DNA of 64,000 bases from Candidatus Thalassarchaeum betae (GTDB lineage Archaea > Thermoplasmatota > Poseidoniia > Poseidoniales > Thalassarchaeaceae), in assembly GCA_022448665.1 (NCBI GenBank), contig JAKUUO010000004.1:1-64000 (forward strand). Reading direction: 5' to 3'. Made by a program: the position numbers and the translations under genes. Positions 33,450 to 40,983 of the stretch are shown in pieces (position 1 is the stretch's first letter; each line of letters opens with the position of its first letter). The notes beneath the pieces were generated by a model, which had not been told where the DNA came from, made no database searches, and saw nothing but the letters and a program-made list of their open reading frames with translations.

Positions 33450-35594
33450 CTAGTCACTCCAGTCAAGAACTCTGTTGGGTACAGCCGCCAGCGGCTGACC
33501 GCCAACCAGACCAGAGAGCTGGAAGCCTAGACTGGATGGGTTCCCTTCCAGAGTCAGGCTGAGGAACATTTTGCTGTCTGCCGGCATCTTATCGAGGAAT
33601 ATCTCGTCCCCTTGGAAGAGGCGGCTTGGGGAGACTGCGGCTATTCCGACCTTGGCCCCCTCTGGTGCGTGGATCCTCATTGCGGCGAGTTCCCAAGGCT
33701 CGTCAGCCACTCGTATTCCCAAGAGCAGTGTTGCATCACCTTCGCTGATTCGCCAGACGCAGATTTCAATCTGTTCGGTCATGTGGCGCAGTAATGGCTC
33801 GCCCCAGTCCTGCACGACAGCCCTCCACGGGCTGTCGCCCATCTGCCGAAGGGCGTATTCGACCTCGCTCTCGTCGACTGTCTCCTCGGCCAGAGCCTCG
33901 GCCAGCCTCTCACGCAGGCGGCGAAGCCTGCGACGCTCGTGCTCCTCGATATCCGAGGCGAGAGGAGCGCCGCTGAAGATCGCCCCCCTGTTCCACCAGA
34001 TCACCAGTAACAATGGGGAGAGCAGGAAGATTCCCGCAAAGATGTAGAAGTTCTTAGCGCGGTAGGACAAATCCAGGTATTCCCCCCTCTCAGGCTCGTA
34101 GGGTCCGTTGTAGGGCAGAGAGAAACGGTATTCGACAGTCTGATTCGTATCTCCTATCTCGATTACCAACGCGTGGGTTCCGGGAGGCACTATCATCATC
34201 GAGCCGTCAGTGGAGTTCTCGACATCCCCCGTCTCCTGATTGAGAGTCAGAAGTCGGTATGACGCCGCTGAGTCACCTATCGTGTCGACGCGTACGTACG
34301 AACCGTTCTCCTCGGTGATGTTGAATGCGAAAACATCGACGAAGTCCCCCGGTCCGAGGTTGCCTTGGAACGAGGGCGGGCCGAGGGTCAGTACCTGCCA
34401 CCACTGGTCCAGTTCGCCCGGCGCCCAAATGATGTCAGGAGCGTCCCCGACGAGCGAACCGTCGCCAGAATCGTCGGCCCTCAGGCTGATGCCCCATGCT
34501 ATCGCCCCTACGGAAGTAATCCTGAATTCGATCGATTCTGTCTGTTCAGTGGTCTGAATCGAATCGGGACATGAATATGCGTTCTGAGTAACGACGACCG
34601 TCGAACCATCGCGCTCATGGAGCACGATGTCCAGATTCACGGCCCCTTGACCACCCGTGAACATGCAATTCGGCTCGATGTGCATCTTGGGCCCAGAATC
34701 GATTAGCAATGAGTCGCCTTCAGGATCCTCGCCGGCGATGTGCCCGTAGTAGAGGAGCGAGGAATGACCATAGAAGGGAAGGGGATTGCCGTGAGTCCAC
34801 GGGTTACTCAATTCGCCGCCTCCGGGAGCCTCCGTGTCGTCGTCATAGCGTATGACTTCGAATTCGTAAGGAGAATAGTCAGCTTCAGTAGCGTGAACCA
34901 ATCGGAGCCAGAGATCCCCTTCCGGAGGGTAGTCGAAGTAATGGGATTCGAGTTCATCAGAGGAGATGCTTTCGAGAAGAATCTTGGAATCCGTGTTTCT
35001 CTGCCATATCTCCATGTTCATCTCTTCCGGCCCTCTCAGGCTGTTGAGCAGCATAACGTCACCCGCGTCGCCTACTATGCGCAATGCGTCCTTGTCGCTC
35101 AGGTTCTCTAGCGCGCCGACGTAGAGCACACCCTCTGACAACAGGTCGATTGCGGCGCAGTGGTGCAACTGGCACGGCGAAACAGTGTCGATCTGAGGGT
35201 ACTCCCCCTGTGCACCAGGGGGCGGTACGATGTTTGGTAGGTCGTCGTACTCTGTCCAGTCCTCCTGCCAACTCATCACCACTTCGAGGTCGAGGTGGGC
35301 CACATCCGTACCGTCCTCGGCCAGCAACGCCCAGGAGACGGTTTCGTCGACCCAGCCTGCCCACTGGACGTGATGGGAGTCAGAATGGCTCGTCTCATTG
35401 GCGTCTGCTGTAACAACGAGTTCCATTCCCGGACAACTAACCTCAGTGCACGTCACGCTAATCCACACTGGCCCGCTAGTGCTGAACGAATCATCGCGCA
35501 GGATTACCCGGTCGTCATCCTGCGCCGTAGTGCAGATGCTGAACGCTGAGAGCGTCAGAACCACTGCCAAGAGCCACGTTCGCACGCCTTGCAC
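33450..35594 (-). CDS. Surface protein with single membrane helix and sizeable cytoplasmic domain
   Basis: This 714-residue protein has a signal peptide (MQGVRTWLLAVVLTLSAFSICTTA). An extracellular beta-rich region of about 500 residues has conserved-looking Cys pairs (TEVSCPG, CQLHHCAA). One transmembrane helix is preceded by YLDLSYRAKNFYIF, followed by WWNRG and a cytoplasmic part of about 180 residues. That part starts with a basic helix (EEHERRRLRRLRERLAEALAEE) and continues as a compact domain. The inside domain is larger than in the other surface proteins here, suggesting a signalling or anchoring role as inference. The start is GTG 35594, supported by GATTCTAAG (35625-35617, minus) centred 27 bases upstream. 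It is tail to tail with dnaJ, nine bases apart. Confidence 0.78.
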   Translation of the reverse strand: MQGVRTWLLAVVLTLSAFSICTTAQDDDRVILRDDSFSTSGPVWISVTCTEVSCPGMELVVTADANETSHSDSHHVQWAGWVDETVSWALLAEDGTDVAHLDLEVVMSWQEDWTEYDDLPNIVPPPGAQGEYPQIDTVSPCQLHHCAAIDLLSEGVLYVGALENLSDKDALRIVGDAGDVMLLNSLRGPEEMNMEIWQRNTDSKILLESISSDELESHYFDYPPEGDLWLRLVHATEADYSPYEFEVIRYDDDTEAPGGGELSNPWTHGNPLPFYGHSSLLYYGHIAGEDPEGDSLLIDSGPKMHIEPNCMFTGGQGAVNLDIVLHERDGSTVVVTQNAYSCPDSIQTTEQTESIEFRITSVGAIAWGISLRADDSGDGSLVGDAPDIIWAPGELDQWWQVLTLGPPSFQGNLGPGDFVDVFAFNITEENGSYVRVDTIGDSAASYRLLTLNQETGDVENSTDGSMMIVPPGTHALVIEIGDTNQTVEYRFSLPYNGPYEPERGEYLDLSYRAKNFYIFAGIFLLSPLLLVIWWNRGAIFSGAPLASDIEEHERRRLRRLRERLAEALAEETVDESEVEYALRQMGDSPWRAVVQDWGEPLLRHMTEQIEICVWRISEGDATLLLGIRVADEPWELAAMRIHAPEGAKVGIAAVSPSRLFQGDEIFLDKMPADSKMFLSLTLEGNPSSLGFQLSGLVGGQPLAAVPNRVLDWSD

Positions 35595-35637
35595 GTATCC
35601 GCCGACCCGGCTTCACCTTAGAATCCTTCAAGCGAAC

Positions 35638-35654
35638 CGCGTCAGTCCGACGCG
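35638..35654. repeat. Inverted repeat between divergent genes, next to arcS start
   Basis: CGCGTC, AGTCC, GACGCG: a 6-bp stem with a five-base centre, ending two bases before ATG 35657. It may regulate arcS translation or the divergent surface gene. Centre and size differ from the C-TAC-G family. Confidence 0.35.
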
Positions 35655-35656
35655 CT

Positions 35657-37441
35657 ATGCCCGAGCGGCCGCTGGCCCGAGGTGTTGCCGCACGTCACCG
35701 ATTCGGCAGACTGATGTCGCTCGGAGACAGGAATCAGCCCTCAGCATGGACCCCGGGGCTGGTATTGGATCCCCGGGACCCCGAAATGCCCCTCGCCTTG
35801 GCCCCGTTCACAAGCCTCAGGGAGGGGAATTCCCTACCTGCTGGAATCACCCTTTCGACACGTGCCAACCTGTGTTACCCATTCGACACTGAGGACACTT
35901 GGCAGGCGGTCGAGGGCCTAGTGCTCCCTCCAAGCCTCGCCGAGGCTGATTCGGGTGAGTTCGGTAATGGCTCGCAGGTACTCCCTGTGTCGTGGCAGGC
36001 GATGCATCACGACCAGAGTCTCAACGATACCGAACTCGAACCATCGGTGGTAGTCTTGGTAGACGCGCCGCAACTGACTAAGCGACCGGGTATGCTCGTC
36101 GATGCACTCGACGCGCTGAGGGTGAGATTCCCGTCATCGCTGCTGTGGACCCCCGGAATCGGCGGTCCCGACAACTGCGCCATGCTAGTTTGGATGGGAG
36201 CGGATCTGTTCGATCTGGCGCGTTCGAGGCACGCTTCCTCGTTAGGCGTCCTCCTATCTGAGGAGGGACCCAGGGAAGTCGAGGAGACTGTGAGTGAGAG
36301 CGCGGACATGGATGCCCAATGCGCAGCTTGGACTCGTGCCCTCGCAGCCACTAGGGCCGCGATCAGGAACGGCTCGCTGCGCGAACTCGCCGAGCGTCAG
36401 AGCACCTCAAGCGCTCGCTCGGTAGAACGACTGCGTCGTCACGATGCAAAGATGCGGGGGTACGACGGCGGACGCGCCGGTTTGGCAAGAGTAGTAGGCA
36501 GTGAGCACACTCTCAGGTGCCATACCTACACCAGCCGCGACGACCCGCTCATACACGATTGGCGCAACAGGGTCGCTGACCAGCACGAGCCCCCAGAGCA
36601 CCAGCGCGACGCACTCGTCCTGCTGCCCTGCTCGGCCACCAAGCCGTACAGAATCTCCCAGAGCCACAAGAAGTTTCTCAGGTCTCTGCAGTCTAATGGA
36701 ATTCATCAGGTGATGGTCACGGCCCCTCTGGGACTGGTACCTCGAGAATTGGAGGAGATATGGCCCGCGGCGAACTACGACATACCAGTGACCGGCGATT
36801 GGGACTCCGACGAGATCACTGTAATCCGCGACATGGTCACGCGCTTGGCGACGAGAGTGGGGTATTCGCGAATCATCAACCACTCCGGAGTCGCAATTGA
36901 GGTCGAAGGCACCGAAGTCGTCAACACTCGAAACAGCGATTCTGCCGGCTCACAGGAGGCGTTGGAGCGCTTGGAGTTGGAAGTTAACCGTGCCGCTGAT
37001 GATCTGAAGTTGCCAAATCCGAAAACAGGTCATAACAGACTGGCTCAGTTGCGGGCGTTGTCTCGATTCCAGCATGGTACCGACGTTTGGCTCGAAGACG
37101 CCTCCGTCCTAGGCCGCCCGCCTATATTCACCATCAAGAAGGAAGGAGTGCAGATCGCGCAGTGGAATCCACGCACAGCCCGCTTCGCCTTCTCGAAGTC
37201 CTGTCTACCATTGCTTGACTCCTGCAACGCGCTGCCCCGAGTATCTCTCAAGATTGGGGTTGATTGGCACGGGGACTTGTTTTCGACGAATGTCGAGAGC
37301 GCTGAGGAAGGAATCAGAGCAGGAGACGAGGTGCTGGTCATGCAAGACGGTGGACTGGTAGGCTCGGCACGTGCCGAAGCACCCGGGTGGGAGTGGCCCG
37401 ATGGCCCCGGCAGACTGGCACGCGCACAGCACCGCCTGTGA
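35657..37441 (+). CDS. arcS: Archaeosine synthase ArcS
   Basis: ArcS acts on preQ0 already placed at position 15 of tRNA by archaeal TGT, in the route to archaeosine. The 594-residue protein has an N-terminal TGT-like region. Its core ArcS domain carries the family signature PC-x3-KPY...S-x2-H (LLPCSATKPYRISQSHK, about 322-340), then PLGLVPRELEEIWPAANYDIPVTGDWD. A C-terminal PUA-like RNA-binding domain spans about 515-590 (DLFSTNVESAEEGIRAGDEVLV). ATG 35657 is used; ATG 35714 is an alternative that loses no recognised domain. A C-TAC-G hairpin lies three bases after its stop, then rps15. Neither the other archaeosine genes nor tgtA is in the window. Confidence 0.9.
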   Translation: MPERPLARGVAARHRFGRLMSLGDRNQPSAWTPGLVLDPRDPEMPLALAPFTSLREGNSLPAGITLSTRANLCYPFDTEDTWQAVEGLVLPPSLAEADSGEFGNGSQVLPVSWQAMHHDQSLNDTELEPSVVVLVDAPQLTKRPGMLVDALDALRVRFPSSLLWTPGIGGPDNCAMLVWMGADLFDLARSRHASSLGVLLSEEGPREVEETVSESADMDAQCAAWTRALAATRAAIRNGSLRELAERQSTSSARSVERLRRHDAKMRGYDGGRAGLARVVGSEHTLRCHTYTSRDDPLIHDWRNRVADQHEPPEHQRDALVLLPCSATKPYRISQSHKKFLRSLQSNGIHQVMVTAPLGLVPRELEEIWPAANYDIPVTGDWDSDEITVIRDMVTRLATRVGYSRIINHSGVAIEVEGTEVVNTRNSDSAGSQEALERLELEVNRAADDLKLPNPKTGHNRLAQLRALSRFQHGTDVWLEDASVLGRPPIFTIKKEGVQIAQWNPRTARFAFSKSCLPLLDSCNALPRVSLKIGVDWHGDLFSTNVESAEEGIRAGDEVLVMQDGGLVGSARAEAPGWEWPDGPGRLARAQHRL

Positions 37442-37444
37442 ACT

Positions 37445-37459
37445 CCACCCTACGGGTGG
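37445..37459 (+). repeat. C-TAC-G hairpin element, copy 4 (between arcS and rps15)
   Basis: CCACCC, TAC, GGGTGG: a perfect 6-bp stem around TAC, three bases after the arcS stop. It ends 11 bases before GATTAAAG, the likely rps15 TATA box. This spacing nearly matches that of copy 2 (12 bases). No T tract follows. Confidence 0.65.
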
Positions 37460-37470
37460 GTTTGCGTAGC

Positions 37471-37478
37471 GATTAAAG
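37471..37478 (+). promoter_or_regulatory. Probable rps15 TATA box
   Basis: GATTAAAG predicts transcription start near 37,500 and a leader of about 17 bases before ATG 37517. It is the same motif as at 15270. Confidence 0.5.
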
Positions 37479-37516
37479 AGGGAGAGCAGGTCGGCCGGAT
37501 TCCTGAGGTAGTCGGA

Positions 37517-37972
37517 ATGGCACGTATGCACAGTGGCGGAAAGGGTCGCAGCGGTTCCAACAAGCCCAGTGTGAGCGAGGCCCCGGCATGGTCGGCCACC
37601 GACAAGAAGGAACTCGAGGACCTGATAGTCAGCCTCGCTCAGGACGGAAACTCGACCGCTATCATCGGGACCATCCTGCGTGACCAGCATGCAGTCCCTG
37701 ACGTCCGCTTGGTCACCGGAGAGAGAATCTCGCAAACTCTTGCTCGAAATGGCATCTCACCTAGGTACCCTGAGGACATGATGAACCTCATGCGCCGGGC
37801 TTTGAGCCTCATCGACCACCTCGCAGGAAACCGCAAGGATCTGCACAACCGTCGCCAACTCGAGCTCTGCGAGTCGAAGATTCGACGTCTTGCTAGGTAC
37901 TACAAGAGCAATGGCCAACTCGATGAAAACTGGGTCTACAAGCGCGACCAACTGCGACTGATGGTCGAGTGA
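37517..37972 (+). CDS. rps15: Small ribosomal subunit protein uS15
   Basis: uS15 binds 16S rRNA early in assembly of the small subunit platform. The 151-residue protein has the archaeal/eukaryotic N-terminal extension (MARMHSGGKGRSGSNKP, PAWSATDKKELEDLI) and the four-helix core with GNSTAIIGTILRDQHAVP and the C-terminal HNRRQLELCESKIRRLARYYK block. Length matches archaeal uS15. The gene lies between arcS and an unrecognised gene. In many archaea the gene after rps15 encodes a RecJ-like GINS-associated nuclease. Confidence 0.97.
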   Translation: MARMHSGGKGRSGSNKPSVSEAPAWSATDKKELEDLIVSLAQDGNSTAIIGTILRDQHAVPDVRLVTGERISQTLARNGISPRYPEDMMNLMRRALSLIDHLAGNRKDLHNRRQLELCESKIRRLARYYKSNGQLDENWVYKRDQLRLMVE

Positions 37973-38015
37973 TTCCTGCGTAGGGGATTTGAACCTCGAC
38001 TGCACAGCCCCCTTA

Positions 38016-38888
38016 ATGCGCGCGCTCCTCGAGCTCGAACCGTTCGCTTCCGTTGCCGGTGTTCTCTCACACGCCGCCGACGAGTTGCGCAGTTGCAACG
38101 AGACAATTCTCCTGCTCGCAGCACCCTCCTTTCCCGGCGCTCTGGCTATCGCACCCATAGAAGCGGCACTGGTCGATGCAGGCCTGCCGTACCGACGCCG
38201 ATTCAGACTCGAGGCCCCTGCCAAGGGGTCATGGGTGCATATCCTCGGTCCGGCTGAAGAAAGTGGCCCTCGTCTCTCCTCAGACCCCCCACAACTCACT
38301 CTGGCTAGCGTCGTCGTAGACGGTCTGACCGGACATCAGGGCGATGCTCGGAAGGGACCGCTCACTGCAGTGGCTCAGGCGCACGCTTTGGCTCAGGCGA
38401 TATGTCCAGGGGGCTCGAGAGTGCACCGACTCAGGCCTTGGGCGATTTCGGGCAATTGGCTCCACTCCGCTTTGGATACCACCTACGACCCGGTCTTCAC
38501 AGCCCTGCGGGACGCTCTGGTTGAGGATGGATCGATACGCGTCGTCCCTCTACCCGAGGTACCCGAGCCCAACGTCAGCGCAAATTCGTGGATCGACCAG
38601 AACGCGCTCGATGCGGTCGCCTCACGATGGGCCACATTGGATCTCGAGGGCCGGGCACGCGCCCTCTCTCATCTGATGCGCCCCGCCCTCCCCCGCTCCA
38701 CTCCATCCACAGCGAGGCTCGAGGAGATCGGCTGGCACTGCGTGCTGGGTCCTGGTTGGTCCACTGATCTGTCGGGGCAGGTATCATCTGCGGCCGGGCT
38801 GTGGAAGGAGAATCCGGCCCCAGTAGCAGCGGGGAAGCTGGTCGACTCGCTTCTTAGGAGCGGGCAAATGATTACTCTTCGACCCTAA
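38016..38888 (+). CDS. Unrecognised protein downstream of rps15 (possible degenerate RecJ/Cdc45-like)
   Basis: This 290-residue cytoplasmic protein has no motif I can assign securely. Its start (LLELEPFASVAGVLSHAADELRSCNETILLLAAPSFPGALAIAPIEAALVDAG, shown here only as features: a helix then a strand-Gly-Ala turn) resembles the first Rossmann strand-turn of DHH phosphoesterases, but DHH-type metal residues are absent. A later strand (ASVVVDGLTGHQGD) could be the second half-site. Position directly after rps15 is where many archaea keep the GINS-associated RecJ-like nuclease, so a catalytically dead relative is possible. That link is inference from position only. ATG 38016 is preferred to TTG 37989. 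Its 3' end overlaps the convergent gene by 17 bases. Confidence 0.6.
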   Translation: MRALLELEPFASVAGVLSHAADELRSCNETILLLAAPSFPGALAIAPIEAALVDAGLPYRRRFRLEAPAKGSWVHILGPAEESGPRLSSDPPQLTLASVVVDGLTGHQGDARKGPLTAVAQAHALAQAICPGGSRVHRLRPWAISGNWLHSALDTTYDPVFTALRDALVEDGSIRVVPLPEVPEPNVSANSWIDQNALDAVASRWATLDLEGRARALSHLMRPALPRSTPSTARLEEIGWHCVLGPGWSTDLSGQVSSAAGLWKENPAPVAAGKLVDSLLRSGQMITLRP

Positions 38889-40887
38889 GCATGCTCTTAC
38901 AGTTGGGGCATTCCAGCCTCAGGGGGCGTACGTCAGACTCCACAGGCACAGAGGTGCCACAGGCTGGGCAATCTATGTGTGGGCCCCCCTTGCGCTTGCT
39001 AATCAGTTGCATAGTCTCCTGTTTCGGAGAGACCAGAGCAACGGGGAACACCAGCAGCACGGAAGACAAAACCACACCGAGCACTATCGGCATCGGAAGT
39101 CCGAGAACATAGATCACCAAGGCCAGACCACCTAGGGCGACTACGGTGACCAAGGCGGGCACACTCGCCCTCTTCTTCGTCAGGGACATACCAAGTCCTA
39201 GGGAGACAGAGAGTATCAAGACACAGAACATCGCACCGAACAGAGAGCTGAACATGGTGTTACCTGAAGGTTGGAACTCCAGTCTGAAATCCAACTCCGG
39301 ATCGAGTTCTGGCTGGTCGATGGTGATCACCTCGACAATTAACCATCGCCGGTGAGAATACTCGATTTCATCGGCAGAGACGGCACCTAGGTCCTCCAGC
39401 ATGGTGGCTCTGATTTCCGCATCCAGATCAACTTCGGTCCAGTACTCCTCAAGCGAGGAGCGCACGAAGGTCTCGACCAGAACCTGTCTCTCACCGCTTT
39501 CGGTGCTGTAGGAAGTGTCGATGACGATAGTTATGGCATCGGCGCTGAATGCCCTCGTGCCGCCCATGTCGATGATTATCTCGGTCGGCCCGAGGTCGAT
39601 TGGATTGACCCCGACAATCGCCTCGACCTCGAGTGAGAGGCCGTTAGACAAGAATGAGCGCATGTTAGATGCGGAACCGGTAAGGTGTCCCTGCAGCGCG
39701 AGGAGTTCGGAATCATCGACCCTGCCGTTGTGCTTGTCCGCAGATGGTACCGAGTCGGAGTACGAGTTCAGGTTGCGCCACCAACTGTTGGAACTGAGAC
39801 TCTGATTGCCGATGTTGTCCAGACCCCAGCGCATCCACTGCGACATCGCTCCGTCGAAACTGATTATGACCTCGCGGTCTATCTTGTATCCGTCCCACTT
39901 CGCCTCGATGTCGAGGTCCAGTGAGGAGCCGCCGGTTCGCAGTGGTTCGTTCGCCGGATACCAGCCTCCTGTGTTGCCGGTGTCCTCGCCGATGGTGATT
40001 TCATGGGTGCGACTGGTATCGATTCGTAATCCGCTCTGCGGTATGAGGTGGAAGTCGACACGTACATTGCCTCCTTCTGAGGTCTCCGGCACCTCCCAAA
40101 CGAAAGTCACTTCAACCCCGTTGTCCAGTCCGGTCGCTATCGGCATCTGGCTGACGTCGGCGTTCTGCACCGCAATACCTCCGGTCGAACCAGACCACAT
40201 GCGGTCATCGAAGCCCGATGTGAGGACGATGGGGAAGTAGACCAGCCGCCCGAGGACGCTCGCGTCCTTCATTTCGATGTCAACCAGCGGGAATCTCATC
40301 GAGACGTGGGCGTCGTGTTCCTCCGAGCCCCAGAAGAATCTGATTCCGGCTTCGTCTCCAGGCTGCGCGAACATCAGGCTTCGAACAGTCAGAGTGAGCT
40401 CAATCAAATCGCCGTCGCGCACCTCTCCCTGGTCGACTTCCACGGTGATCTGTAATTCACCAGAACCGGTAAGATACGGGTCGATACCGGAAGTGCCCTC
40501 GTAGAACGAGCCACCAATCTTCACCTCTAGGGTCGAGTTGATGGTCACGCCGACGGCACCCTCGACATCATAGGGAATCCAAAAGTCCCAGCTGGCGTTG
40601 GGGTAACTGCCCTCAATGCCCCAGACCACGCCCCATGTGCCAATATTAATCTCGCCGAGGATGGAAGGGGTAACCAAGGTCGACTCGGAATCATCCACAT
40701 CTTCCTCCAAGTCGCCCTCGAACGGCGAGAGCGTCCCGACGTCAGCCTCGCCCATCAGGTAGAGGTTGAAGTCGGTGGAGTTGCAGCACGTAACCTCATC
40801 TTGAGCGACTACCGTCATTGGGGACATGCTCATGGCCAGCATCAGCGCCACCAGAGCAAGGGCGCTGGGCCCGCGTCGATGCGACAT
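38872..40887 (-). CDS. Surface/membrane protein with C-terminal cytoplasmic zinc ribbon
   Basis: This 671-residue protein has a signal peptide (MSHRRGPSALALVALMLAMSMSPMTVVA). About 510 residues of extracellular beta-rich sequence follow, then three or four closely packed membrane helices (about 545-635). A short cytoplasmic part ends in a zinc ribbon (CPACGTSVPVES...LECPNCKSML). External beta domains plus an internal metal knuckle suggest contact with a cytoplasmic partner. The start is ATG 40887, with GATTCAAGG (minus, about 40,918-40,910) centred 26 bases upstream. It lies downstream of gltX on the same strand after 96 bases that contain a C-TAC-G hairpin. Function unknown. Confidence 0.78.
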   Translation of the reverse strand: MSHRRGPSALALVALMLAMSMSPMTVVAQDEVTCCNSTDFNLYLMGEADVGTLSPFEGDLEEDVDDSESTLVTPSILGEINIGTWGVVWGIEGSYPNASWDFWIPYDVEGAVGVTINSTLEVKIGGSFYEGTSGIDPYLTGSGELQITVEVDQGEVRDGDLIELTLTVRSLMFAQPGDEAGIRFFWGSEEHDAHVSMRFPLVDIEMKDASVLGRLVYFPIVLTSGFDDRMWSGSTGGIAVQNADVSQMPIATGLDNGVEVTFVWEVPETSEGGNVRVDFHLIPQSGLRIDTSRTHEITIGEDTGNTGGWYPANEPLRTGGSSLDLDIEAKWDGYKIDREVIISFDGAMSQWMRWGLDNIGNQSLSSNSWWRNLNSYSDSVPSADKHNGRVDDSELLALQGHLTGSASNMRSFLSNGLSLEVEAIVGVNPIDLGPTEIIIDMGGTRAFSADAITIVIDTSYSTESGERQVLVETFVRSSLEEYWTEVDLDAEIRATMLEDLGAVSADEIEYSHRRWLIVEVITIDQPELDPELDFRLEFQPSGNTMFSSLFGAMFCVLILSVSLGLGMSLTKKRASVPALVTVVALGGLALVIYVLGLPMPIVLGVVLSSVLLVFPVALVSPKQETMQLISKRKGGPHIDCPACGTSVPVESDVRPLRLECPNCKSMLRVEE

Positions 40888-40959
40888 CAGTCCCTGTGGC
40901 CGGCCAGTCTCCCTTGAATCCGCCGCCTCACGGGACCACCCTCGCGCGGTTCGCGTGGG

Positions 40960-40976
40960 CGGCGCCGTAGGCGCCG
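40960..40976 (-). repeat. C-TAC-G hairpin element, copy 5 (upstream of zinc-ribbon surface protein)
   Basis: Read on the minus strand: CGGCGCC, TAC, GGCGCCG, a perfect 7-bp stem around TAC. It starts eight bases after the gltX stop and lies 73 bases before ATG 40887. The TAC reading is on the strand of the downstream gene, as in the other four copies. Confidence 0.65.
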
Positions 40977-40983
40977 AACTGGC

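Noticed and set aside
37980..38012. Minus-strand sequence like a tRNA T-arm (GGTTCAAATCCCC)
   Set aside because: The T stem has two mismatches, the following acceptor strand has no partner 70 bases away, and no D or anticodon arm can be drawn. The same bases also fit a promoter position for ATG 38016.
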